Below, in pieces: positions 1 to 8,149 of a stretch of DNA of 27,084 bases. Every line of letters begins with the position of its first letter. The stretch's first letter is position 1. The stretch lies in IMG/VR virus record IMGVR_UViG_3300028548_000096, positions 1-27,084 of that record. One strand, 5' to 3'. Under the pieces are notes generated by a model. The model was not told the origin of the DNA, did no database searches, and saw only the letters and a list, made by a program, of their open reading frames with translations. The translations under genes and the position numbers were made by a program. Origin of the DNA: a virus.

Positions 1-3000
1 ACCAGTCTCCGCGTCTAGCTTGATTGTATTTGTTTTTGGGTCGAACAAGCCGTTAGCTTTTTCCCCATTAGAATTTTTAAGGTCGCCTACTACCTCAATC
101 TTGGTGGTACCTACGTTGTCTAGGAACGCAGTAGTGAGGTCACGTACGTGTACGCTGTTTGTAGTATTACGTAGTAACTCTAATGCACCTTTTAGATCCC
201 CTCTGGCGAGTAGTCCCTTAGCAACGGGGTGCAGTGGTACGTCTAGGTTTACCGCAGAGTCCGCAGGTAGGCTGAAGTCCAGCGTAGACAGATCATCATA
301 CATATCTACATCTACGTATTCTTCAGCAGCAACGTTCACTGCCTCGTCCTCTTCTCGCTTGGCCTGTGAACGCTGTGCGTCTATCTTCTCTTCGATACGT
401 CTAACAGCAGGTGCATCACCCTCAGCTTTAGCCTTAGCTAAGTCAGCTTCCGCTTTCTGTAGTTCTTTATTCCTAGCTCCAACTAACGCTTTACCTGCTT
501 TGTTAGCGGCTTTGACTTCTTTGGCGCGTTTCTTAGCAGCGGCAGTTTCGGCAGCTAACTTCGCCACTTCTGGATCGGTGGTAGCTCTATTAAACTCGTT
601 CTTGTCGTTGAGCGCGTCCCGCATACCGGTTGTCGCGTCGAGGTTAACTCCTCTAGTGGCGGTGGTCTGCGCTAACGTGACGTTTACAGGGAGCGCTTCC
701 ATCGGTAGTGCGTTAGCCATGGCCTTATCTATATAGGTCTTAACCTTTTGACTTATATTAGGGTCGGCACGTAAGGAGTCTAGGTAGGCTTTAGCAGTCC
801 CGCTACCCATTCCCTCAAAGACCTTGGGCATTGCGGCATTTTTTGCTGCGTAGTTTTGGTAGTTGACGTTATTCACTACATCGTACGCAGCTAGGTCGAT
901 AGAGTCTGTGATCCGCTCTCCCGCTTTAGAGTATATAGCTCTACCCCTAACCTGCTTAGCCCTCTTGCTGGTACGGGTCTCTTTAGCTTCGGGAACAGTC
1001 ATTGCCTGCATACCCTTATGGGCAGTGGCATCGCTGTCTTCTTCTATTCTAGTAGTAGCAGGGTTCTTATGTTTAAACTCTGGGTCTTTGACATCTCTAA
1101 ATGTAGACCCATCTTCTTCTCGGCTAACCTGCGCCGGAGAGGGAGTCGCTTCTGCTTCCCTAGGCTTACCTACAGTACGCGTACGTATGGGAGTAGCTTT
1201 GGCTTTAGCTTTAGCTTCGGGTGCAGGTTGTACCTCAGCTTCTACTACAGTCTCTTCTACTACAGTCTCTTCTACTACGGGCGCAGGTTGTACCTCAGGT
1301 ACAGGGCCAAGTGCGTATTCAGTTACCGCAGTTACCAACTCAGGCTTACCCTGAATAGTTTTGTTTGTAGAGTATTTAATTAGTTGGTCTATCGTGCCTT
1401 GGTCTTCTCTAGCCTTACCTATGATACGCTTACGTATGGGGGCAGCTTTTGGTATACCCACTGCATCTAGGTCTTCGGCAGTTACAAGTGTAGGCTCAGC
1501 TTCTACTACGGGCGCAGGTTGTACTACAGGCTCAGCTTCTACTACAGGCTCAGCTTCTACAGCTTTTACCCGCTGTCGTACTTCAGCAATACTTTTGTCA
1601 ATACCAGCTCTAGCATTCCCATCGTTTTCTACTGGATTAAAGTCCCTATTAATAAAGTTATCAAAGTGAGACCCAGTCCTGCCAACTTTAGGGATAGTGT
1701 CGTCAGACCTTATATCACCAATAGTATTATCAAGCCCTTGAGCTATTTGACGTAACTCCGGCATACTATAGTAGTCGTTAATCTCCGCTTCTGTTGTTTT
1801 GTTTATCCAGCCGTCAGCCCCTACTCCAAAGAAAGGGTACCACTTACCGGCAGGTACACCCTTTTTACCACCACTACCAGTACTCAAGTAGAAAGGTATA
1901 AACATACCGTTAATTTCACGTATAATAATCTTACGTCCGCCCATATCAACTATAGAAGATGTACCCGAAGACTTATCTACAGACTGCGTATCATCGTTCC
2001 ACGAAATAGTATCGTAATCTATGTCAATGTCTGCGTCCGTAGCAGCTTCTGCTTCTACAACAGTCTCTTCTACAACAGGCTCAGCTTCTACAACAGTCTC
2101 TTCTACAGTAGGTTCAGCTTCTACAACAGTCTCTTCTACTACAGTCTCTTCTGTGAACCCTGCCTTGGCAGCGGCCTCTTCAAACTTAGCGGCTTCCGCC
2201 TCTGCTTTTCTTTGTTCTTTGACAATACGTGCAGCTTGTGCTTTGGTAGCGGCACCTGTGGCAACGATCTCTCCCACTCGTGCCTTGTCTATATCTTGTT
2301 GAAATGTCTCTTCGGCAGTTCTCTCCGCCATCTCTATAGGTACACCCGCATCGGTCAACGTCTTTACCTGTGCCTGACGTTTCACTTCTGGGTCTACAGG
2401 GACTTCTTCTACCGGGGTAGCTCTTTCGGTTGTAGTCTCAACGCGTTGTCCGTCCTCATCGAATACAGGAGCTTCTTCTACAGGGGCTTCTTCAGTGCCA
2501 ACTACCTCATCAATGTCTGCTTCGGACACTGTCGCAGCGTCTTCGGTAGTAGTCTCTTCTACTGTTACAGTTTCGGGTTCGGGAGTTGTCTGAGCATCTA
2601 GCTCCGCTTCGGCAGCTTTACCTTCTTTAATGTCGGCTTCGACTTGGGCACGGTCACCTTCTAGTACTCCAGTAAATAGTGCGGCACCGGTTTCGGCATC
2701 GAAGTAGGAAAACGTACCGTCATCTGCGTTTGTATACGCTACCCACTTACCTTCGGGGTCTACGCCAGCTTCTTCTTGGGGGGCTTGGTATCGTCCACCG
2801 GCACCTGCGGCAGTACCACCAATAGAGCCACCAATCATACCTGCGGCAACGGCTGCATCTATGTACTCAGTAATTGCTTCGTCGCTATCTAGGTCAAGTC
2901 CGGCTTGCGCACGCTCGATCATCTGCTGACCGACTTCGGTGGGTATCTCTACTGTGGCACCTGCGCCAGCGCCTTTGACTACCCTAGAGAACACTCCACC

Positions 3001-3747
3001 TTCGCGGATAACTCTGGGGGTAAAGAACTTACCGACTAGCATCCTATCGACGATACCTTCCATAGCCGCTTGAGGTATGGCGGAGAGGAAGGCTGTACCT
3101 TCGTCTAACTCTGCAACGCCGTCTCCACGCTCTATAGCTTCTTTCTGTCGCTCGCGGTTCATACCGTAAAAGAATGGGATTTGAGATAGACCTGCACCGA
3201 CAGCGCCAACGATCATAGCGCCAGCACCAACAGTAAGTGCGGCAGGGGCGGCGGCAACAGCTAATGCACCGGCACCGATAGCGGTAGCCATCTGAGGGAG
3301 AGTCTCGCCTAGGGTACCAAAGAAGTATTCAGCACCTGTGCCTATACCTTCCACGTCCTGACGCCTTGTGGCGTAATTTTCCGCATCTTCTAGCTGGGCT
3401 TGGTTATCTTCCACCATCTCAGAGCCAAACTCTTCGACACCTTCTAGTCCGGTTACTTTACCGAAACCTTCAATGGCAGAGCCTACGCCCTCGCCCATAA
3501 TGTCAATACCACGACTCAAGCCTCCCGTCAGGGCATTCATTGGCTCTTCGTCATAGTCTAGTGCGCTGTAGGCCATATCTCTATCGAGACCCGTATCTAA
3601 CTCGGGCTTTCGACTCTGACGTGCCTGCGCGGCTTGTTCATTGTTTATTGCTCTCTTTAGGAAAAAAGAAATCTCATATACGGCTGCTTCATCTCCCGCC
3701 TCTTTTGCACGTTCGAGTCCAAGCTCTAGCTCTTGTATAGTGGGCAT
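1..3747 (-). CDS. Giant internal virion (polyvalent-type) protein, 3' end outside window
   Basis: The reading frame is open from an ATG at 3747 (AAGGT eight bases upstream) to the window edge, giving 1249 codons with no stop. It is not a small-ORF artefact: it reads cleanly through 3.7 kb. Residues 1-150 are polar and helical. Residues about 150-200 are Ala/Gly-rich and hydrophobic, ending in a IPFFYGMNRERQ motif that I associate with very large phage virion proteins. Residues about 475-850 carry acidic, Pro/Val/Glu-rich repeats (VEETVVEAEP) around a small folded part near 590-720. The last 80 residues end in NGLFDPKTNTIKLDAETG, which in giant phage proteins commonly introduces a zincin-like metallopeptidase domain; its HExxH would fall beyond the edge, so this is inference. 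The likely role is ejection with the DNA, because it ends the internal-protein block. The exact function is unknown. Confidence 0.8.
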   Translation of the reverse strand, partial: MPTIQELELGLERAKEAGDEAAVYEISFFLKRAINNEQAAQARQSRKPELDTGLDRDMAYSALDYDEEPMNALTGGLSRGIDIMGEGVGSAIEGFGKVTGLEGVEEFGSEMVEDNQAQLEDAENYATRRQDVEGIGTGAEYFFGTLGETLPQMATAIGAGALAVAAAPAALTVGAGAMIVGAVGAGLSQIPFFYGMNRERQKEAIERGDGVAELDEGTAFLSAIPQAAMEGIVDRMLVGKFFTPRVIREGGVFSRVVKGAGAGATVEIPTEVGQQMIERAQAGLDLDSDEAITEYIDAAVAAGMIGGSIGGTAAGAGGRYQAPQEEAGVDPEGKWVAYTNADDGTFSYFDAETGAALFTGVLEGDRAQVEADIKEGKAAEAELDAQTTPEPETVTVEETTTEDAATVSEADIDEVVGTEEAPVEEAPVFDEDGQRVETTTERATPVEEVPVDPEVKRQAQVKTLTDAGVPIEMAERTAEETFQQDIDKARVGEIVATGAATKAQAARIVKEQRKAEAEAAKFEEAAAKAGFTEETVVEETVVEAEPTVEETVVEAEPVVEETVVEAEAATDADIDIDYDTISWNDDTQSVDKSSGTSSIVDMGGRKIIIREINGMFIPFYLSTGSGGKKGVPAGKWYPFFGVGADGWINKTTEAEINDYYSMPELRQIAQGLDNTIGDIRSDDTIPKVGRTGSHFDNFINRDFNPVENDGNARAGIDKSIAEVRQRVKAVEAEPVVEAEPVVQPAPVVEAEPTLVTAEDLDAVGIPKAAPIRKRIIGKAREDQGTIDQLIKYSTNKTIQGKPELVTAVTEYALGPVPEVQPAPVVEETVVEETVVEAEVQPAPEAKAKAKATPIRTRTVGKPREAEATPSPAQVSREEDGSTFRDVKDPEFKHKNPATTRIEEDSDATAHKGMQAMTVPEAKETRTSKRAKQVRGRAIYSKAGERITDSIDLAAYDVVNNVNYQNYAAKNAAMPKVFEGMGSGTAKAYLDSLRADPNISQKVKTYIDKAMANALPMEALPVNVTLAQTTATRGVNLDATTGMRDALNDKNEFNRATTDPEVAKLAAETAAAKKRAKEVKAANKAGKALVGARNKELQKAEADLAKAKAEGDAPAVRRIEEKIDAQRSQAKREEDEAVNVAAEEYVDVDMYDDLSTLDFSLPADSAVNLDVPLHPVAKGLLARGDLKGALELLRNTTNSVHVRDLTTAFLDNVGTTKIEVVGDLKNSNGEKANGLFDPKTNTIKLDAETG
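1215..1295 (-). repeat. Coding repeat, Val/Glu/Pro-rich (third VEET block)
   Basis: Near-identical 12-15 bp units (plus-strand TCTTCTACTACAG) encode VVEETVVEETVVEAEVQPAP around residues 818-844 of the giant protein, followed by an alternating Ala-Lys stretch (AKAKAKA). It is one of three such blocks in this ORF and probably forms an extended spacer between folded domains. Confidence 0.7.
1495..1565 (-). repeat. Coding repeat, VEAEPVV (second block)
   Basis: Four close copies of a unit encoding VEAEPVV with an inserted QPAP, around residues 728-751 of the giant protein. The plus-strand word CTCAGCTTCTACTACAGG recurs almost unchanged, so both the DNA and the peptide are repetitive. Confidence 0.7.
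2047..2151 (-). repeat. Coding repeat, VEETVVEAEP (first block)
   Basis: About 100 bp of imperfect direct repeats (plus-strand unit TTCTACAACAGTCTC alternating with GGCTCAGC) encode repeated VEETVVEAEP, around residues 533-567. The acidic, proline-spaced composition suggests an unstructured linker. Copy number is likely to differ between related phages. Confidence 0.75.
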
Positions 3748-3768
3748 TTACATTACCTTGTCGGGTTA

Positions 3769-5490
3769 TTACAAATCAAAGAATTTCATGGAGTCATCAG
3801 ACATTGTATCATCACCACCACCCGCAGAGCTATCTATAGATAGTCGATCAATCGCGGCTTCCGCATCCCTCAGATACGCAGCGGTCATGTTTTTCACCGC
3901 TTGCTGTCTTTCCGCGATCTGGGCTCTTAGCGCCACTGCTTTTTTCCCGTCTGGCTTTTTTTGCTTAGCTAGTGAGGCTTTGAGCATTGCCAACTGAGTA
4001 TCCTCGTTTTCTATCTCCATAGCGGAGGTATAAAGTTCCTTTTGGATTTCAAGTTTACCCGAGAGAGTCAGTAGTTTGTACTTTGCGTCAGTGCTTACTG
4101 CTAACATTAGCCTGTCGTGTACGCGAGCCAGTCGGGATTCTTCCTGAGTTAGTAGTCGGTCTTTATCTTTCTCCGCGATCTCTCGCTCGTCACTAGTCAG
4201 ATTCTGATAGGCGTTCGCGGATGTTATTTTGAGAGTATCAATATTGTTCTGCACAAGTGCGGCCTTTTCGGCGGCTTTTTCGTCCAACCCTAATTTTTTC
4301 GTCAGGAACTCTTTGTCCAGCGCAAGGCTTTTATCTAACATAGTCTGAGTACGTGCTTGCTGCTTCTGTACTAGCTCCTGATCTGCTAGTGCTGCCTTGC
4401 TTAGCCCTGCTACCCCACTCTGCATCGAGCCGGCATTAGCAAAGAACGCGAAGACTCTGTCTCTTGCTTCTTGTTTAGGGGATCTGGCGTAGCGTTCATT
4501 TACTACGTCCTGTTCTGACCGCATACGGTCGTACTCTGTTTTAATCCCTGATGCACCGGAGCGCTTGAGGAACTTATCGTAGGCATCATCCCCAGCTTTT
4601 GCGGAATCTCTACCCATGGCGTTGGAAAGGTTATCCATGGCCATTTTGTCCATCGCAGAGGTTCCACCTAAGGCCCGAGGCGCTTCTTGTTTAGGCGCAA
4701 CAGGTGCAACTTTAGGCGCAACAGGCGCAACTTTAGGCGCAACAGGCGCTTCTTGTCTTAGTACGGTACCTGTACCTACAGGAACGCTGGCTATACCGCT
4801 CTTAGTGGGGGGCGCAACTTTAGGAGCCTCTTCTTCAGGCGCAACTCCCAAATCTGCTAGTAGCTTCCTTTTGTTGTCCGCCGCTGTTTCTCGGCGTGCA
4901 GTGGCAGCACCAGCCCCTTGTTCGGTAATAGCAGTGTTAAGTTTTTGCAGTTGAGCATCTATATCGGCTGCGCTTTGTCTAGCTCTTGTAGCACTTATAG
5001 TCCCCTTCTGAACACCTTCGATCAGTGCAGCTTTCTTAGCCTCTAACTTAGCTCGTGTACTGTCTTGGTTTCTAACCTGCGTTTGCTTATCAGCTTTGTC
5101 AGCATAAGCAGCCAACCCACCAAACTGGAACTTCTGCACTTTGCCCCCACTAGCCATTTTCGGCATATTCTGGTTGCTCTGTGGCATAGCGGAAGCGATA
5201 CCTTTAGCCTGTGCAGCACCGCCTACGTCAGCCACGGATTGATCCTGCCCTCCGCCAACCATGCTTTGCATTTCTGCACTCTGCTGCTCCATAATAGTAT
5301 TAGGGGGAGTCTGCATCTGCGCGTCGATAGTGTTCTTCTCAGCCTTTAGTAGCTCCAAAACACGTTCCAACGCTATAGCTTGTTCCATAGAGGGGTCGAG
5401 ACGTTGCCTCTGCTCTAGCCCCTGTGGGTTCTTCATATACGTGTCTGCAAGCATGTTTACTTCTTTGTCTATCGAAGGCTGTAAGGCCAT
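3769..5490 (-). CDS. Internal virion protein, 573 aa, coiled-coil with GG motif
   Basis: Start ATG at 5490 with GGAGA eight bases upstream; the ORF stops 22 bases before the giant-protein ATG. Residues 1-75 are helical (NPQGLEQRQRLD, then a Gln/Met-rich stretch), a pattern I recognise from internal virion proteins of marine podoviruses. At about 109-130 comes MPKMASGGKVQKFQFGGLA, the recurrent GG motif of this window. Residues 140-215 are Lys/Ala/Gln-rich helix, then a Pro/Ala linker with three copies of VAPVAPK, then a long charged coiled coil (about 310-545). There is no signal peptide or clear membrane segment. Its position between two much larger proteins suggests it is packaged in the head or core and ejected with the DNA; this is contextual inference. 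The family call is moderate, the structural call good. Confidence 0.75.
   Translation of the reverse strand: MALQPSIDKEVNMLADTYMKNPQGLEQRQRLDPSMEQAIALERVLELLKAEKNTIDAQMQTPPNTIMEQQSAEMQSMVGGGQDQSVADVGGAAQAKGIASAMPQSNQNMPKMASGGKVQKFQFGGLAAYADKADKQTQVRNQDSTRAKLEAKKAALIEGVQKGTISATRARQSAADIDAQLQKLNTAITEQGAGAATARRETAADNKRKLLADLGVAPEEEAPKVAPPTKSGIASVPVGTGTVLRQEAPVAPKVAPVAPKVAPVAPKQEAPRALGGTSAMDKMAMDNLSNAMGRDSAKAGDDAYDKFLKRSGASGIKTEYDRMRSEQDVVNERYARSPKQEARDRVFAFFANAGSMQSGVAGLSKAALADQELVQKQQARTQTMLDKSLALDKEFLTKKLGLDEKAAEKAALVQNNIDTLKITSANAYQNLTSDEREIAEKDKDRLLTQEESRLARVHDRLMLAVSTDAKYKLLTLSGKLEIQKELYTSAMEIENEDTQLAMLKASLAKQKKPDGKKAVALRAQIAERQQAVKNMTAAYLRDAEAAIDRLSIDSSAGGGDDTMSDDSMKFFDL
4689..4750 (-). 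repeat. 21-bp coding tandem repeat (VAPVAPK)
   Basis: Three near-identical 21-bp units (plus-strand TTTAGGCGCAACAGGCGCAAC) encode VAPVAPK copies in a Pro/Ala linker of the 573-aa internal virion protein. It is likely a flexible hinge before the coiled coil. Confidence 0.8.
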
Positions 5491-5515
5491 TACTTATTCT
5501 CCAAATTGTTAGTAC

Positions 5516-8137
5516 TTATATTCCCATCGGGTCGCGGTATATCTCAGAGTTACCGCCGCCTTCATCTTCTACGTAATCGCTGCCTTGGTCTGTATCAAAG
5601 CCATCGTCGTAATCTTCGTACTCGAAGTTGTCAGAACCGCCATCGTCATCGTCACCGCCGGGTTTGTACGTATTGTACAGATCCGATAGACCTTCGCCGA
5701 GTTGGCCAGTCGCACCTAGTATGGCCATTATCGTAGATAGGTCACTTGCGCCACTCATCTGGTTGGAGGTCGCGTCAATAGGTAGCCCTTCGAGTAAAGA
5801 CTTCTGGAACTGGATCTGCTTCTGAGCGTAATCTCGCTCTTCGTCAAACTGCGCTTTATCCGCAGTGATACCTTCAGCTTCAATAGCTCTCTGCGTGTCA
5901 CCTGCATTGCGCTGTGCGGTTAGTACATCGAATCCGAACTTGTTAGTCTTGTCTTGGGCAGTCATTCCACGATCTTGCTCGGTATTAAACTGCTTCTGCG
6001 CCTGCTGGAATGCTGTATCGTAGCCTCTAGCGGTAATGTCTGATTGGCTTTGTAATAGGTTACGTGCGCCTTCAGCTTCCATAATAGCTTGACGTGAACC
6101 ACCAAAAGCACCGGCCTTAGTCAAACGCCCTGCGTCTTGTATACGCTGTATCTCCGCCTCACGACGATTCTCTCTTAGCTGAGGGTTCAACGAGCCTTGT
6201 AGATATGGGTTCATGTACTGCTGTTGGGCAGCGGAGTCGAATGTACCTGCCTGATAACCCTGCCCGCCCATAGCACCGGGAGTCTGTAAACTTCCAACAC
6301 CACTAAACGACTGTTGCTGCAAGTCACTAGCCCCCGCAGTAAGTGGGCCTGTGTAGGCTTGGTATGGCATTTCTGCTGCCGCTGCACCTTTGCCCAACAT
6401 ATCAACAACATAGTCGCCAGCATAAGGGGATAAAGAGCTTTCCTGCCCGGTAACTTGCCCCCCAGCGTCGAACTGTGCGATACCGCCAGCCATCTTGTTA
6501 ATTACTTTATCCGCGTCGATCTTCTTGCCCTGCTTCTTATTGCCGGTACGTTCTTTACGGACGTTATCCATCATCTTGCCTAGCTTATCAGCGCCAGCAG
6601 CGGAGTTACCGTTACCGAGATGACTTACTACATCAGCAGGGATAACGTACTCACCGTCACTCAGACGTGCTTCTACTTCACCGTCAATGGTAGATACTAT
6701 TTCATCCGCCATGCCATCAGTAGGGCCACCTAGGTAGTACCCTTGGCCCGGAGATGTCTGTGCAATACCACCTTCAGCGAAACCTCGGAAGCCCTGCATT
6801 CGCTGCTCAAACTGCATAGGTACACCACTCATTCTAGGTGGAGTGTTGCTTTGTCTTTGTGGAGAACGGCTACCATCTCGAAATTGCTTGAGTGCGTCAG
6901 CAATGCCTCCAAAGTTTCGGGCGCTACCTACTCGTTCAGTGCCGTCACTCATTCTTCTACGGCCTTTGTTTTGCATCGGGCCAGAGGGGCGCTGACGGTT
7001 CATAGGAGTATTACCCCCACGACCACTCAGTAAATCTCCTAAACGCTTATTGTTCTCTGGGGTGTTCCTCTCCCCCATTCCTCGTTCCATCTTCTCCATT
7101 TGTTTGCGTCTTCGCATCATCTCACCGAAGTTATCCGCAACGATACCTCGACCGCCACTACCACCACCAGCGATCATATTGCCGTTTGGCCCTGTACGTA
7201 TACCATCAGCGATACCTCGACCGCCACTACCACCAGCGAGCATATTGCCGTTTGGCCCCGTACGCATACCGAACATGCCTTCTTGTCCAGTGCGTCCGGG
7301 TATACCACGATAGCCACTACCTGCACCGTAAGAGGGTTTAGCGGACACTACTTCTTGTCCAGCGCCTTTGGGTATACCACGATAGCCACTACCTGCACCG
7401 TAAGAGGGTTTAGCGGACACTACTTCTTGTCCAGCGCCTTTGGGTATACCACGATAGCCGCTACCTGCGCCAAACTGCGCGAGGCCGCCTTGGGCGTACC
7501 TAGGAGTCTCTGGGAGGTCGTTATCTACAAAGCGATCTTCGGTCAAATCTACCCTAGCGAGGGCGTCTTCAGTTATATCGGCATCATCGAATCTACCACC
7601 ACGATAGCCACTACCTGCACCGTAAGAAGGTTCGCCACGATAGCCACTACCTGCACCATAAGAAGGTGTGGTATCTCCAGCTTCACGATAGCCACTACCT
7701 GCACCCGTATTGGAGCCAGACGTACTATTGTTCTTATTGGGAGCACCGTAAGAAGGTTCGCCACGATAGCCACTACCTGCACCATAAGAAGGTTCGCCAC
7801 GATAGCCACTACCTGCACCATAAGAAGGTGTAGTAGTAGAAGGTGTAGCACTCTCCGCAAAACGTGCATTTTGTATGTCCGCGAGTCCAGCGGCTTGACG
7901 TTCCGCCTGCGCTATTGCAGAGGCAGTAGTCCCTCTTGGGATCATAGTAGACATTTGGTTGCCCTGATCTACACCGTCCATATTAGAGTATACTACGTCA
8001 CTGAAGTATCGGCGTCCGCCTTGGCCCGGCCTACGGGCTTCTTGGGCACTATTATCTACCGCCCTACGAGTGGCAGTGTACTTAGGTACGCTACCTTTAT
8101 ATCCAGTATCAGGAATTTCCGGGTCTAATATGCCCAT
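5516..8137 (-). CDS. Large virion protein with GAGSGYRG repeats, 873 aa
   Basis: Start ATG at 8137 preceded by GGAGAG at six bases. Residues 1-100 are polar; residues about 100-285 carry eight copies of GAGSGYR(G/E), spaced by EPSY or IPKGAGQEVVSAK, and then two copies of RTGPNGNM. Around 445-535 lies a conserved phage segment, EGGIAQ followed by GGPTDGMADEI and LSDGEYVIPADVVSHLGNG, which recurs in tail and internal virion proteins of many phages. A second GG motif (MAGGIAQFDAGGQV) follows near 550. Residues about 580-770 form a Gln/Ala-rich helical region with QQYMNPYLQGSLNPQLREN and AGAFGGSRQAIMEAEGARNL, typical of internal virion proteins in marine podophages. The C-terminal 60 residues are strongly acidic (Asp/Gly). 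It is probably a packaged ejection protein. The molecular role of the Gly-Tyr-Arg repeat is unknown. Confidence 0.75.
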   Translation of the reverse strand: MGILDPEIPDTGYKGSVPKYTATRRAVDNSAQEARRPGQGGRRYFSDVVYSNMDGVDQGNQMSTMIPRGTTASAIAQAERQAAGLADIQNARFAESATPSTTTPSYGAGSGYRGEPSYGAGSGYRGEPSYGAPNKNNSTSGSNTGAGSGYREAGDTTPSYGAGSGYRGEPSYGAGSGYRGGRFDDADITEDALARVDLTEDRFVDNDLPETPRYAQGGLAQFGAGSGYRGIPKGAGQEVVSAKPSYGAGSGYRGIPKGAGQEVVSAKPSYGAGSGYRGIPGRTGQEGMFGMRTGPNGNMLAGGSGGRGIADGIRTGPNGNMIAGGGSGGRGIVADNFGEMMRRRKQMEKMERGMGERNTPENNKRLGDLLSGRGGNTPMNRQRPSGPMQNKGRRRMSDGTERVGSARNFGGIADALKQFRDGSRSPQRQSNTPPRMSGVPMQFEQRMQGFRGFAEGGIAQTSPGQGYYLGGPTDGMADEIVSTIDGEVEARLSDGEYVIPADVVSHLGNGNSAAGADKLGKMMDNVRKERTGNKKQGKKIDADKVINKMAGGIAQFDAGGQVTGQESSLSPYAGDYVVDMLGKGAAAAEMPYQAYTGPLTAGASDLQQQSFSGVGSLQTPGAMGGQGYQAGTFDSAAQQQYMNPYLQGSLNPQLRENRREAEIQRIQDAGRLTKAGAFGGSRQAIMEAEGARNLLQSQSDITARGYDTAFQQAQKQFNTEQDRGMTAQDKTNKFGFDVLTAQRNAGDTQRAIEAEGITADKAQFDEERDYAQKQIQFQKSLLEGLPIDATSNQMSGASDLSTIMAILGATGQLGEGLSDLYNTYKPGGDDDDGGSDNFEYEDYDDGFDTDQGSDYVEDEGGGNSEIYRDPMGI
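7301..7470 (-). repeat. 72-bp tandem direct repeat
   Basis: Two essentially identical 72-bp units (7301-7372 and 7373-7444) plus a partial, diverged third copy. Each encodes 24 residues, GAGSGYRGIPKGAGQEVVSAKPSY read circularly in two parts. The identity at DNA level implies recent duplication or gene conversion. It lies inside the 873-aa virion protein. Confidence 0.9.
7600..7828 (-). repeat. 36-bp degenerate direct repeats (GAGSGYRGEPSY)
   Basis: Five further copies of a roughly 36-bp unit (plus-strand CCACGATAGCCACTACCTGC is the invariant core) encode GAGSGYRGEPSY. The copies are interrupted once by an Asn/Ser-rich linker and once by an acidic segment. The same core word occurs in the 72-bp repeat at 7301-7470, so the two arrays have a common origin. 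Confidence 0.85.
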
Positions 8138-8149
8138 TCTTCTCTCCGC

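Noticed and set aside
20-736. Long plus-strand open frame (238 codons) at the left edge
   Set aside because: It lies antisense to the giant ORF, has no plausible ribosome site and a Ser/Ala/Leu composition typical of a reverse-frame shadow.
3641-3997. Plus-strand frame of 118 codons spanning the gap between the giant ORF and the 573-aa gene
   Set aside because: It is antisense to the ends of two well supported genes and has no recognisable domain or ribosome site.
7301-7828. Repeat array that superficially resembles a CRISPR-like periodic structure
   Set aside because: The units are in frame, encode a peptide repeat, are directly adjacent or separated by coding linkers, and lack unique spacers or nearby cas genes.
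7100-8128. A 342-codon open frame on the plus strand opposite the 873-aa virion gene
   Set aside because: It is antisense to the Gly-Tyr-Arg repeats, and its length comes from the repeated DNA having no stop in that frame. The peptide is a low-complexity Thr/Ile/Ala series, and all other genes are on the minus strand.
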